Part shown: piece after piece, positions 22,746 through 33,557 of the stretch
How the letters are laid out: every line of letters begins with the position of its first letter
Numbering within the stretch: the first letter of the stretch is position 1
Source: Euptelea pleiosperma
Taxonomy: Eukaryota; Streptophyta; Magnoliopsida; Ranunculales; Eupteleaceae
Length of the DNA stretch: 64,000 nucleotides
Reading direction: 5' to 3'
NCBI GenBank assembly: GCA_035048495.1
Contig: JASUTR010000075.1
Span: 208,501 to 272,500 of the forward strand
Position numbers and translations under genes: made by a program
The notes under the pieces: generated by a model
Seen by the model: only the letters and a program-made list of their open reading frames with translations
Told to the model about the DNA's origin: nothing
The model's database searches: none

Positions 22746-23978
22746 CTACTTGCACCCTATGGGTTTCTTTCCTCTAGGCAATGGAACCAAATCCCAAGTA
22801 CCATTCTTTTCTAGAGCTGTCATCTCCTCTAGCATGGCTGCTTTCCACTGAGGCTGGCTGAGGGCATCTGAGACACCGAATGGCAGAGCAACACTGGATA
22901 GGGAAGTAGCAAATGCCCTGTAGGATGGTGAGAGCTGTTGATAGGAAACAAAGTGAGAGATAGGGTGCTTGGTAACACAGTTCCGAACACCCTTCCGATG
23001 AGCAATAGGTACATCAATGTCTATGGGAAGGATAGTAGGAGCAACAGACATATCATCATGAGGATCACTGAGGACACGATTACCTAGATCGAGTTGGATT
23101 TCCTGGCAGTGAGCTTGGATGGTGGACTGTTTCTCTTTTTGACATCGTCTGGCATATGTCTTCAGCTGCAGATCCTGTGGCACAGTGTCAGTAGGAGATA
23201 AGGACAAGGGTACAGGAGACTCATCAAGCAAATCAAGGGGTACTGGTTGAGGAATCTCCCCCTGTGGAGGTATCGGACTCTCGTCAATACTCCCAAGCTC
23301 CCCCTGAAGAGAAGTCCGATCAACTGAGAAGAAGGGAAGACTCTCAAAAAATGTAACATCTAGAGAAACAAACCGACGACGGGTAGAGGGATGGAAACAC
23401 CGATATCCCTTCTGAGTGGACGAATATCCAAGGAACACACATCGAACGACTTTCGGATCTAACTTGTCCTTCCTGTGATGGGCGTGAACATAGCAAACAC
23501 AACCAAAGACCTTAGGTGGAATGGAGAACACAGGACAGGAAGGAAACAGGAGTGAAAGGGGAGACTTTGACCCCAAGACACGAGAGGGCATCCGATTTAT
23601 CAAGTAGGATGCCGTCAACACAGCGTCAGCCCAATAACCCTTGGGTACCCGAGTACCAAGAAGAAGTGCCCTAGCAACCTCCAGGACATGGCGATGCTTT
23701 CGCTCAGCGGTCCCATTTTGTTGAGGTGTATCGGCACATGAAGTCTGATGAAGAATTCCATGCTCTTCAAAGTAGGAGGCAAGGCCACTGTACATGTATT
23801 CCCCCCCATTGTCAGTGCGTAGGACTTGTAGGGTGGTGCCCAATTGATTGCACACCATTTTATGGAAGGTCTGAAAGATAGTATGCACCTCATTTTTTGA
23901 TTTCATAAGGTAGATCCAAGTGTAACGACTGTAGTCATCCACAAAAACCACAAAAACCAAAGATAGAAGTGGTGGGAT
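22746..23978 (-). pseudogene. Copia B integrase to reverse transcriptase N-terminus
   Basis: It resumes left of the hAT element. FVDDYSRYTWIYLMKSKNEV is followed by LRTDNGGEYMYSGLASYFEE, then DTPQQNGTAERKHRHVLEVA and PKGYWADAVLTASYLINRMP, covering the integrase catalytic core. The linker leads to RT with MLEEMTALEKNGTWDLVPLP and GKKPIGCK. A TAG replaces the expected Trp of the CKW motif (about 22747-22749). The hAT insertion at GGTGGGAT is what separates this part from the integrase N-terminus at 30346. Confidence 0.9.
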
Positions 23979-24445
23979 CATGGTTCAAAGTTGGTGGTTT
24001 CGTTTCGGTTTCGGTCTTGGGCGAAACCGAAACGTTTCGGTAGTTTCGGCGGTTTCGTCCCGAAACTTGGTGAAACTAAAGTAAAGGAGAGTTTCGGTAG
24101 TTTCAGGAGTAGTTTCGCTGGTTTCGGTCCGAAACTTAGTGAAACCATATTAGGAAGTTCAAAAAATGCTAAAAAATAATGAAAAAAATAAAATAAAATA
24201 AGAAACATATAAATATGATAAAATTTAATTAAGAACTACATTGTATTACTGATTTAAATTAAAAAAAGTGACTTATTGTACTTTCGGCTAAACCAGAGCT
24301 GGCAGAACATGTCTTGTAAAAGTAAAACTGTATACCAAGTAGTCAACATACACATTTGCAATTGAATGCATTTCAATTAACATAGTTCAACATACAAGAC
24401 TACAAGCACATAATACACAGTCCCACATCTAATGAAAAGAGCAAT

Positions 24446-27400
24446 TTATTCATATTGCCCATAATACTGGTGAGCATGTGGATCTTGGAAGAAGAAACCA
24501 TATTGTCCTGTGGAGGAGTCATCTGTACGAGTTTGACTTTGACTAGAGCTGGACTCTTCCTGATCAAGAGAATAATCATATGGTTGAGGGCCTTGAGGCT
24601 GGCCATAACTGTATGGAGTCGGCTGACCATAATGATATGAAGGAGGCTGACCATAAGGAGGAGGCTGACCATAATTGTAAGTAGGCCAACTTGGATGGTT
24701 ACCAAATGACATATGTTCCATTTGCTCATCTATGTTGGTGCCTTCATGCCTAGGCCTATATCGGCTATCAGACTCATCATCACTTGGATACGTAGTTGAT
24801 TCTGCCAATCTCCTACGATGTTCTCTAATGCCGTGATTAGTATCTTGTGTGATGATGACATCATCAGTAGGATATGTGTCCCCCAGACGACCCTCCTGCT
24901 CAGTAGCCGTAGTCCCTCCAACTCCTTCATGGCCACCTCCAGCACTTCCACTTCCACTAGCAACAACAGCAACAGCACCACCACCACCATCATCATCGCT
25001 ACCATCATCATCACTACCAGCATGAGCACCATCATCATCAGATGTACCTCTAGTGAGTGGCTCATCTAACCATGACAAGTCTTCGTTGTCTAGTACAGGT
25101 GTGTCCTTCTCGCGCATCCAAGGGCCCAAGACATCATCTACATCAAATATATAATCCAAATCAATTGGATTATAATACTCGTCATCTTCCTTCTTGGCCA
25201 TCAAATTACGTACTCGCAACCTCAGGTTGTAATGTACAAAAACTAACTGCTCTAATCTCTTCATTGATAATCGATTGTGAGTCCTTGTGTGGATAAGAGA
25301 AAACGTACTCCAATTCCTCTCACAACCTGAAGAGGAGCACGTTTGACACAAAATCTTGATGGCAATACGTCTCAAATTAGGTGCATCCCGGCCATAATTA
25401 TACCACCACTCGGCTACAAAATTAAGAGTAAGATGTATTAGTAACTAATAAAATTATAATAACTATATATTTAGATGTACACATACCAGGCATATCAGAC
25501 TTGCGTTGATTTATTGTAAGAGCTTCTCCAAATTTACCCCTTGCCTCCACAAATAATTTAACCTACATATAAGTTGATAAAGTTAAAAGTGCATTATCAC
25601 CTAAACTTTTAAAATATTATATACTAATGACAGTCTTGACAGATACATTATACATACTTCGTTTATTGCTTTCCCTTATATGTCCAATGATGGCTCTAAC
25701 TTTTTAATGACCTCATCCAGGCCTTCTCTTATCTCCTCGTGTCTTGACATATTGCCATATTGGAATGCAGGGTTCAAGAAATGCGCTGATTTATGCCATG
25801 CAAAAAATATAATACTAATTAGAAAAAAATAATAAAATCTTAACTTGCCTACACATAATCTAAATAAGCAACAATTTACCTGCTGCATGTAGAGGATGAT
25901 GTAGCTGGACATTCCATCTTCTATCAATGATATCCCAATATCTCTTATAATGTTTGCATGCAACTTGAATAGACATCTTTGCTCTATCCATTGCTTCATA
26001 TATAAAGGCTAGAGTTGGTTTTTTGTCTTGGTCAACCAACTTCAACACCTTCACAAGAGGCTCGAATACAAAGCATGTCTCTTCTGCCTTTGTCCAAAAC
26101 TCATTTGTCAACACGTAATTAGACACTGTATCTGCAACTTCTCTCTTCTTCCTATCTCTTCCAAATCCCGCTATCAACAATTTCCATTCATCTGATAGAA
26201 AAAGTTTGCGCAAAGCGTCTTTATGGCGCAAGAGACTTTGTAGGGCGATGTATTCAGTAGCGAACCGTGTAATTTCAGGTCTCAACAAATCCCTACCTTC
26301 AGTGAACTGCCTCATCAGGTTGACGGCCTTCCCACTGTTATAAATGAAGCCTGTGATCTTCCTTGCCTTTTCAATTGTTGAAGATATTGACTTTGTCTTT
26401 CCAATCTCCTCTAGCATGAGATCGATGCAGTGTGCAGCACATGGGGCCCAAAACAAGTGTTTTCTCCTGGCCATCAACAACTTCCCTGCAAGCTTGAATG
26501 ATGCTTCATTATCAGTGACAATTTGCACCACATTCTGCTCACCAACCTCCTCCACTACCTCATCCATCAACTCCAATAGGTACTCAAAAGTCTTTTCCTT
26601 TCCAGACGTGTCGATCGACTTGTGGAAAATCATATCTCGATCGCAATACACCATGAAATTAACAATAGACTTCCTCGTCTTTGATGTCCACCCATCGCAC
26701 ATAATGGTACAGCCATAGTCAGTCCACTTTTTCTTTAATATGTTGATGTAATTTTTCAACTCAGTTATTTCTATGTTTAAGTATTTGGTACTAATCTGAA
26801 AGGGAGAAGGTCCTCTAATCCCAGGCCCTGCCTCTGCAATAGTATCTATCATTGGCTGGAAATAAGGACTCTTTGCTGCATTGAAAGGGATCGAACTGAA
26901 TACAAAGAACTTCGTTATAGCTCTTCCCACCTTATCAAAAAGTTTCTTTCCACCCCAAGCCTCTTTCAACTTCTTTTGTGTAGTTGACTTTGATCTATAT
27001 AAAAATGGATCAAGCCCTCTACTACGAGCAGCTACAGAATCCTTCTCTTTTTGTGCCCTGTGTACGGCGTCGTCGGCTTCTCGCACACTAAAGGTGCGAT
27101 GCATCCCTCCCCTAGCAGATGATTTAGCCCTGGCTTGGGAGGAGCCTCCTATATCCTGATTCGGTATGCCAGACACCGAATGTCTCCTCTCCTCATCTTG
27201 TAAAAGTGACTGCCTACTTTGACGTTGGGTAAACTTCAGCTGTAGCTTTTCAAATCGAGACATGTTCTCATCGGATTCAGTGTCATCATCACTATCTGCA
27301 TCTGGCACATCATAGGGGCAACCACCACTACCTCCTACGTCTGGGTCATTAAGGCTCGCATATATATCTTCTTTCCTTCTCTGTTGAGCAGCCTTTGCCT

Positions 27401-27614
27401 TTTTCGATGCAATTAAGTAATTTTTAATTGTATCTTGCACCTCTCTAGGAACCGAGGGACAAGATTTAACTTCCCCTGGTTTCCCTGTCAGATGTTCCTT
27501 CAACCTTGTCACTCCACCATATATTTCCTTGTGACAGTATCTACATCTGACATGTCATTTATCTGCCCCAATCGCTGTACAATGATCCCAACCAATATCT
27601 CGTTCCCTGGGCAT
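24446..27614 (-). pseudogene. hAT transposase, four exons, two in-frame stops
   Basis: Proposed exons are 25880-27614, 25658-25785, 25497-25562 and 24446-25413, all with GT-AG borders. From the Met at 27614 a BED zinc finger reads GWDHCTAIGADK, stop (27555-27557), then HVRCRYCHKEIYGG and TRLKEHL. A Ser/Arg-rich linker follows, then DUF659 (FQISTKYLNIEITELKNYI, CTIMCDGWTS) and the hAT RNase H-like core (QIVTDNEASFKLAGK, CAAHCIDLMLEEIGK). Exon 2 has FLNPAFQYG and a second stop (25676-25678) after PSLDI. Exon 4 holds the C-terminal dimerisation motif CERNWSTFSLIHTRTHNRLS, then an Asp/Gly/Ser-rich stretch and a YGQP-rich tail. An intact protein would cut and paste the element. This copy cannot make one without readthrough. 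Confidence 0.9.
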
Positions 27615-27949
27615 ATTCTTTAAAGTATATGAATGTAATTAGTGCACTAGAGTTTTTCTCTATTAGTAATAAATATTTTAAAAAATTGTATGTGTGTACT
27701 TCTAAATTAATCGATTATATAGTTAGATAATTGATAAATTATCTAATCAATTACATAGAGTATAGTAGGTGACATGTATATATGTTTTATTTTATTTAAT
27801 CAAATTAAAGAATAACACATATACATTATGTATTATTTTTGCTTTGATAAGTAACAAAATGTTCTAAGCACCAAAAAAAAGTAACACATTGTTCTAAAAA
27901 AAGTTACATGTGTGAGCATGTGAGGTGACAACCACATATTTTGGATCAT

Positions 27950-29022
27950 CTGACCACATGAATTTTCAGCCCACCTCTTTGTGTATATGCACATAAAAAT
28001 TCACCTTGATTGGTATCTCTAGTCATTAGATTTTTGTACTTTTAAGGCATGATTCTAGCCATTGGATTCAACCATTGTTTAGTACATAACCAATGGCTAA
28101 AAATCATCAAACACACTAAAAATGTGCCACATGGCTTATGTTATGGGGCTGTGGAGCACATAAAATGTGCCACTTGAATGTTTGTCCCATAAAATGAGAG
28201 ACCTACACACCAAAAATCACCGTGATTTCTGATTTCTAGCCGTAGGATTTGAGAACTTTTCCATCATGGGCTTTATGAATTGGCCTATGAGTTGGTTCCG
28301 AGCCCATGATCAAAAAGTGCTCAAATCCAATGGCTATGAATCTCTAATCACGCTGATTTTTGGTGTGTGGGTCCACCAATATGTGGGCCAAACATTCATG
28401 GAGGCAGTGGGCCCTAAAATTGCAATGTAGTAGAATAGTTCGGCCCCACTTGCCACTTGAATGTCTGGCCCACACTATGATAGACCTACACACCAAAAAT
28501 CAGCGTGATTGATGATTTCTAGCCGTACGATTTGAGCACTTTTTCATCATGGGTTTATGAACAGGCCTATGAGTTCGGCCCAAGCCCATGATGAAAGAGT
28601 GCTAAAATCCAATGGCTAAGAAACACTAATCACTGACTTTTGGTGTGTGGGTCCAAGCCCATGATGAAAAAGTGCTCAAATCCAATGGCTAAGAAACACT
28701 AATCACTGATTTTTTTAGCACTTTTTCATAGATTTTTCCATTTTTTTGGGCCCATTGATATGGCCCACCACCTGATGGACGTACACATCAAAAGTCAGAT
28801 TGATTAGTGATTTTTAGCCATTGGATTGGAATGATTTTCATGAGTTGATTTCCAGCCATTGGATTTGAATATTTTTTGGATACTCAGATTCAATGGTTGG
28901 AGATCACGAATCAGCATGATTTTTTGTGCGTAAGTCCACCAATGGATGGGCCAAAAATTCATAAGATCAGTGGCCCCAAAGGAGTGCCACGTGGATTTTT
29001 CCCTAGTTAGTACTTTAGCCAT
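27950..29022. repeat. Cluster of foldback repeat units in hAT leader
   Basis: At least three imperfect palindromes share the arm ACCAAAAATCA, GATTTCTAGCC, then TTGGATTTGAGCAC and CATCATGGG, with the complementary arm TGATTTTTGGTGTGTGGGTC. Examples are 28163-28410 and 28455-28650. The same arm recurs at 29400-29650, 58101-59760 and 61801-62180. It is a dispersed foldback (probably Mutator-like) family. Unit boundaries are not resolved. Confidence 0.7.
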
Positions 29023-29388
29023 TTTTGTTAAGGGTCGGGTTCGGTGTACCCTCATAGAGGATGAATCAATGGCTGATTTTTGGTGAGGATGATCTCCTCA
29101 CCATATAGATAACCCCAACAAAAAATCAGCCCATTCCGAAATTTCTAACCCTGTTAAATGTGGTTTTCAAGTTACGCGGTAAAAATCGACAGTCCATAAT
29201 TCTTCAACTTCTAAACCGGTGTATGAATATCAGAATGATTTGAATTTTGGTGAGGATGATCTCCTCACCGTATAGATCATCTTCACCAAATATCAGCCAT
29301 TGATTCATCTTCTATGAGGGTACACCATGGTGTTGGTCAAAAATATTGGTAAAAAATGTTGGTCATCGGAACCCGACCCTTTTGTTAA
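29023..29388. mobile_element. Mutator-like MITE with 9-bp target duplication
   Basis: The element proper is 29032-29379 (348 bp). It begins GGGTCGGGTTC and ends GAACCCGACCC. TTTTGTTAA flanks it on both sides (29023-29031 and 29380-29388). The long imperfect arms fold back on each other (GTACCCTCATAGA, GATGAATCAATGGCTGAT, GATGATCTCCTCACC). A 9-bp duplication and long TIRs indicate the Mutator superfamily. It has no coding capacity and sits within the foldback cluster of the hAT element. Confidence 0.88.
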
Positions 29389-29399
29389 TCACCGCTGCC

Positions 29400-29660
29400 C
29401 TATGGGCCCACTGAACGCATGGATGTTTAGTCGCCCCCTTGCTGGGTAAACCCCCTAAAAATCACCTTAATTGGTAATCTCTAGCCATTAGATGTACAAC
29501 TTTTTTTAGTGTGATAATAGTCGTTGGATTTAATTATTTTTTGGGTTAATCCAATGGCTAGAAATCATCAAAGATAGCTGATTTTTTGTATGAATGTCTA
29601 CCAACTGGTGGGCTAAACATCCATGCAATCAGAGGTGCTAGATGGCAGCGTTGAGTAACA
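29400..29660. repeat. Foldback repeat unit
   Basis: The left arm (CCCCCTAAAAATCACCTTAA, CTCTAGCCATTAGAT) and right arm (CCAATGGCTAGAAATCATCA, GATTTTTTGTATGAATGTC) form an imperfect palindrome with flanking words CATGGATGTTTAG and CTAAACATCCATG in opposite orientation. It belongs to the family of 27950-29022 and may be the other arm of a larger element split by the MITE. Confidence 0.65.
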
Positions 29661-29925
29661 AAAATCGTGTTTGTACACGCATCTCAGGTATAACCTGTTA
29701 TACATCAGAACTTTTCTCAAAGTTCTAAAAAACCCCCCAAATTCGATTACCCTCTCATTTCTCTAGGGTTTTAAACCCTTTACTGTCGGTTCTCTACTCT
29801 CAAGTTTCAAAAGCTGAAACTGAGAGTTGAAAAGAAAAAAAAAAAAAAACTCACCGGCGACGAGGAGGAGCACGGCGGCAAGGGGGTTGCAGCCTTGCAA
29901 GCGATTCGGAAGGCGCACAGGTACT

Positions 29926-29992
29926 CCTCCTCCACCTCCTCCTCCTCCTCCTCCTCCTCCTCCTCCTCCTCTCTCTCTCTCTCTCTCTCTTT
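29926..29992. repeat. CTC/CT microsatellite in hAT leader
   Basis: A (CTC)n tract runs into (CT)n. It lies in a GC-richer stretch near the right end of the hAT element that could be the 5' untranslated region of the minus-strand transposase gene. The Glu- and Ser-rich ORFs over it come from the microsatellite. Confidence 0.9.
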
Positions 29993-30345
29993 GAATCTTT
30001 GTTTGTTGTCGACTCTTCCTCCCTCTCCCCTCTTTTTATGCTTTTTTTTTGTTGTTATTATGCTAATAATTGAGCTGCAAGCCAGAAAAGGCTGAAAAGG
30101 GCCTGCAAAGGCTGAAAATGGCCCGATTTTGCGCGATTTCACGTGAGTACTGTTTAGATCTACAAGTCTCGGTGGTTTCGACACGTTTCGTCCGATACAA
30201 ACGAAACTACCGAAACTACCGAAAGTAAGCCGAAACTTGGTGGTTTCTGGTACAAACCAGTATTTTATCTCGGTCTGTAGTGAAACCGAAATGTTTCGGG
30301 CGAAACGTTTCGGTTTCGGCCGAAACTTTAAACTATGGGTGGGAT

Positions 30346-31218
30346 TGGGTCCCCAAACATCAGAGTGCACAAGCTGTAAAGGAAACGTACTTTTTTTATT
30401 ACTGGTCGGAAAAGACACCCGACATTGTTTTGCAAGTACACAAGTTTCACAGTTGAACTTAAAAAATGGAATAGATGCAAACTGAGGTAACAGACTCTTC
30501 ATGACTGAAAGCGGTAAATGACCTAGCCTGTTATGCCATCGCATTAACAGGTCTTTATTAACGCTAGAACTACTGACATTGGCACTAGACTGATGTGCAA
30601 CAGAATATGAAGTCGGCTGGTTATCGAGCAGGTACAATCCACCATCCTCACGACCACTGCCAATCATCCGCCTCGTCTCCAAGTCCTGAAAAACACAGTG
30701 AGTAGGAAAAAAGGTAACACTGCAGTTTAGGCTCTTAGTAAGATGGCTAACAGAAAGTAGGTTAGTGGTGAATTTAGGAACATGAAGTACAGAGGATAAA
30801 GACAAAGTAGGTGTGGCAGAGATAGTGCCTTCCCTGAGATAGAGGAGAAGGTGCCATTGGCCACACGGACCTTGTCCTTACCCGAGCAGATATTATAGGT
30901 GGAGAAAAGGGATGGCATACCAGTCATATGATCGGAGGCACCAGAATCAATGATCCAGGAAGGACCAATGGGTGCCGTAGACACATGGTGGGCTGAATAA
31001 GATGTACCTGTCTGAGCAAAGGATGATGTAGGTGGGGAAGGGCCATCAAGCTGAGTAAGTAATTGTCGAAGCCTGTCAATGTCCATGTTAGAGAAGGTGT
31101 TGGACTGCCCAGAGGAAGGGGTCACATCAGAGGAATCTTGACTGGTGGCATGAGCAGCTGAGGTTCCATGTTTGCTACCAGAGGGCTTCTTTGAGGAGCC
31201 TTGCTTCCCCCCAGAGAA
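30346..31218 (-). pseudogene. Copia B protease and GAG-pre-integrase (broken)
   Basis: The protease site reads WIIDSGASDHMTGM near 30930-30965. A frameshift near 30820-30840 moves the reading into SSVLHVPKFTTNLLSVSHLT. The GAG-pre-integrase domain continues with LLMRWHNRLGHLPLSVMKS and NCETCVLAKQCRVSF. It ends at LVHSDVWGPNPT, where the hAT element interrupts the integrase. The reading frame runs on into the hAT end for more than 100 codons, but that tail is not copia. Confidence 0.88.
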
Positions 31219-32097
31219 CTATGCGGGACGACCATGAAGACTCCAGCAGGTCTCCCGAGTGTGGCGACGCTTGCCACAGTCATCACATCTGAGTCGATCA
31301 CGATCATCAAGATCCCCATCCTTCTTGGATGTGGGTTTGCTCAATTTCTGAGTGGCCAAGGCAGACTTCTCAGATAAAGGAACATCAGCATCTGTCTTAG
31401 AGCTCATGGCTCTCCTCCTGCCGTCCTCGCTCTGGATGTAGGAGTAGACCTGTGCAATGGTCGACGGCGGTGGATCTCTGCCCAAGATGTTTGCTCGAAC
31501 CTGTTCATAGCTCTGGTTCAAGCCGCCAAGAAACTCGAATATGCGTCCGCGCACAATCATCTTCCGGAACTCCATAACATCCTTGGTACATGCAGGGGTG
31601 TAGGTCTGGTAGTGATCTACCTCTTCCCACTTGCTGCGTAACGCAGCGTAGTATGATCCCAAAGGAAGATCGCCTTGCTTCAGATGTGCTATCTCCTGCT
31701 GAAGTTCATACATCCTAGCAAAATTCCCATCTTGGGAGTAGGTCTGAGATGTAGTGTCCCATATATCCTTGGCAGTCGGGAGAAAGAGGAAGCCTGTGCT
31801 GATCGATGGATGCATGGAGTGAAGCGGCCATGACATGACCATCGAGTTTTCCGCTTCCCACTTCTCAAACGCAGCATCGGAGGAATCAGGTGCAGTGACG
31901 CATCCAGTGATATAGCCGGCTTTGCCTCGTCCGGTGATGTACATCTTGGCAGATTGAGACCATGCGAGGTAGTTGGTCCCATCGAGTTTCACCGTAGTGA
32001 TCTGTAGGCCCGGGCTGTGATCACCATGACTTCCCAGACTGGGTGGGGCAACAATAATCTCTGACTTGGCAGAAGATGACTCCTCAGATGTACTCAT
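31219..32097 (-). CDS. Copia B gag
   Basis: It is an open frame of 292 codons starting at Met (32097) before STSEESSSAKSE. It has the copia gag landmarks VKLDGTNYLAWSQSAKMYI, VMSWPLHSMHPSIST, QTYSQDGNFARMYELQQEI, KWEEVDHYQTYTPAC, FLGGLNQSYEQVRANIL and QVYSYIQSEDGRRR. A knuckle-like CDDCGKRRHTRETC lies near the end. It closes at a stop after LHGRPA, while related elements continue into protease, so the polyprotein is interrupted there. The product would coat element RNA in cytoplasmic particles. Confidence 0.88.
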   Translation of the reverse strand: MSTSEESSSAKSEIIVAPPSLGSHGDHSPGLQITTVKLDGTNYLAWSQSAKMYITGRGKAGYITGCVTAPDSSDAAFEKWEAENSMVMSWPLHSMHPSISTGFLFLPTAKDIWDTTSQTYSQDGNFARMYELQQEIAHLKQGDLPLGSYYAALRSKWEEVDHYQTYTPACTKDVMEFRKMIVRGRIFEFLGGLNQSYEQVRANILGRDPPPSTIAQVYSYIQSEDGRRRAMSSKTDADVPLSEKSALATQKLSKPTSKKDGDLDDRDRLRCDDCGKRRHTRETCWSLHGRPA

Positions 32098-32450
32098 GGT
32101 AGTAGAAAAGACTTTTCTGATAAGAAATCACCCGAACTGCTGCTGCGGAGGTTCAAATCACCTAGAGGGTCTTCTCTGACCTTTTGGAAGGGGCGGCTAG
32201 GCTTGGTGGCTCTTCTCCAGGCTTCTGGAGTGGGCGGCTATGCCTGATAGCTCTTCTCCAGGCTTCTGGAGTGGGCGGCTAGGCCTGGAAGAACTTCTCC
32301 AACCTTTTGGAGTGGGCGGCTAGGGTTTCAGACTCTTCTAAAGCCTGTGGCTATCCATGGGAGATGATCTCCTTCTTTGGAAAGCCCTTCGCATCGAATT
32401 TCGCAATCCGTAGGGTTCTTTAGACGTCTAGGATTGAGCCATGGTTACAT

Positions 32451-32678
32451 AACCATGCTCTGATACCATGTTGTAATCTTGGATCGTAACCAGAATAAGA
32501 GATTAGGGTTAGAGATGGAAGAGAGGAGAGGAGAAGAGAATTGGGAGAAGAGGAGAAATCGTGTAGAGCTTAGAATAGCCTACACGATTTCACCCAATAT
32601 ATATATTAAGTGAAGTTTTACAATATTACAAGGGCCCCCTGTAGAATATAAGATATTATAAGTAGGTCTCTGACAACA
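32451..32678 (-). repeat. Copia B 5' LTR and primer binding site
   Basis: The LTR is 32469-32678. The tRNA-iMet primer site complement (AACCATGCTCTGATACCA) lies at 32451-32468. GTTCC follows the LTR at 32679. Confidence 0.95.
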
Positions 32679-32937
32679 GTTCCTTCTCCTATGCCTATGA
32701 ATCAGGCTGCTAGCTTTATTGCTAGCAATCTAGTGTTTCATGAGTAAACAAAGCACAACGACGTTGATTATCATTTTATCTGTGACATGGTGTTACACAA
32801 ACGGATCATCACTCTATATATCAAGTCAACAAATCAGTTGGGAGATGTTCTTACAAAGGCCTTGCCTAGGAATCCTTTTTCTACTCTATGTACCAAGCTG
32901 GGCATGTTTGACTTATATGCTCCAGCTTGAGGGGGAG
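32679..32937 (+). pseudogene. Copia C RNase H C-terminus and polypurine tract
   Basis: It resumes directly after copia B with PMPMNQAASFIASN, a TKHNDVDYHFICDM segment, ISSTNQLGDVLTKALPRNPF and KLGMFDLYAPA, the usual copia RNase H end. Joined across B it completes the domain begun at 20700. The polypurine tract and the TGTTAG start of the 3' LTR follow at once. Confidence 0.87.
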
Positions 32938-33338
32938 TGTTAGAGTTCGTAGTTTATTTACTTTATGTTTATATTACATAGTTGGGCTTTATGTAGAGTG
33001 TTGGGCCCATGTGTTCTATTAATGTAAGTAGGCCCAAACCACTTAAGTGACTAGTATATATATATCACAATGAGCAGACCAAACAACCCGAAAAACTTTC
33101 TCGGAGAGAGAAACTGGATAAACTGCACCGACAATCTTCAATCACACATACGGAGTCTCTTCAATCTCCAGACTGATAGAAACAAACATAAACACACCCT
33201 AGATGTACATCTAGGTGTAAACAAACTTAAAACGACAAATCTGGTTGAATTCGTTTGTACCAGAAGAGATCTTTCTGTGAAATAAGTGTAAAGGAAAAGA
33301 AGAAAAATAGATAAGAGGAAGAGATGAAGAAAAATCAG

Positions 33339-33557
33339 ATTCGCTCTGATACCATGTTAGTTTTCATAGTATTAGGGTTTGAGAGAGGGAGAGAGATGGA
33401 GAGAATTGAGAGAATGAGAGTTGGAGGCGAACTAGGTTGTTTGGCCTCATCTTGTTATTATACATGTGTCCCACTTAAGTGGGTGTAACTAAGAAGCTTT
33501 AGTCACACCCACCTATTACAATCACACACCCACACATTACATAGAGAAACTCTAACA
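33339..33557 (-). repeat. Copia D 5' LTR and primer binding site
   Basis: The LTR is 33355-33557 and reads TGTTAG...CTAACA. The primer site (33339-33354) is the complement of TGGTATCAGAGCG. Its first 30 or so bases match 16899-16930 at the other end of the element. Confidence 0.9.

Larger units (their letters stand above)
23971..30345 (-). mobile_element. hAT transposon (6359 bp) inside copia B integrase
   Basis: The element proper is 23979-30337. Its ends are CATGGTTCAAAGTT and, inverted, CATAGTTTAAAGTT. GGTGGGAT flanks it on both sides (23971-23978 and 30338-30345), a perfect 8-bp hAT target duplication. About 170 bp at each end is packed with GAAAC/GTTTC words and the palindrome GAAACGTTTC, forming subterminal repeats. 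It encodes a four-exon transposase on the minus strand. The right third (27.7-30.1 kb) is a long non-coding leader filled with foldback repeats and a Mutator-like MITE. Confidence 0.95.
21127..32683 (-). mobile_element. Ty1/copia retrotransposon B, complete, with hAT insertion
   Basis: The element proper is 21132-32678. Its two 210-bp LTRs (21132-21341 and 32469-32678) differ at two positions by eye. Both flanks are GTTCC (21127-21131 and 32679-32683). The primer site (complement of TGGTATCAGAGCATGG) adjoins the right LTR, and the polypurine tract (complement of CTCCCCCTCAAGC) adjoins the left. The internal region is split by a hAT element at 23979-30337. Without the hAT it is about 5.2 kb, a usual size for a small copia element. 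The near-identical LTRs point to a recent insertion. Confidence 0.95.
19557..33290 (+). mobile_element. Ty1/copia element C fragment, opposite strand to D, split by B
   Basis: C is read on the plus strand in two parts, 19557-21131 and 32679-32937, interrupted by copia B. Its polypurine tract (AGCTTGAGGGGGAG) precedes a 3' LTR beginning TGTTAGAGTTCGTAG at 32938. The end of that LTR is not clear and is estimated before the D leader. C lacks its 5' LTR, gag, protease and integrase. The switch from minus-strand D to plus-strand C occurs at about 19556-19600. Confidence 0.75.

Noticed and set aside
23991..24179. Short ORFs rich in Phe-Gly-Ser at the hAT ends
   Set aside because: They result from the GAAAC/GTTTC subterminal repeats.
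24800..25070. Plus-strand Ser/Thr/Ile-rich ORF
   Set aside because: It is antisense to the acidic low-complexity part of hAT transposase exon 4.
29807..30345. Glu-rich extension of the copia B integrase frame
   Set aside because: It is the hAT element end and its CTC/CT microsatellite read through in frame, not copia protein.
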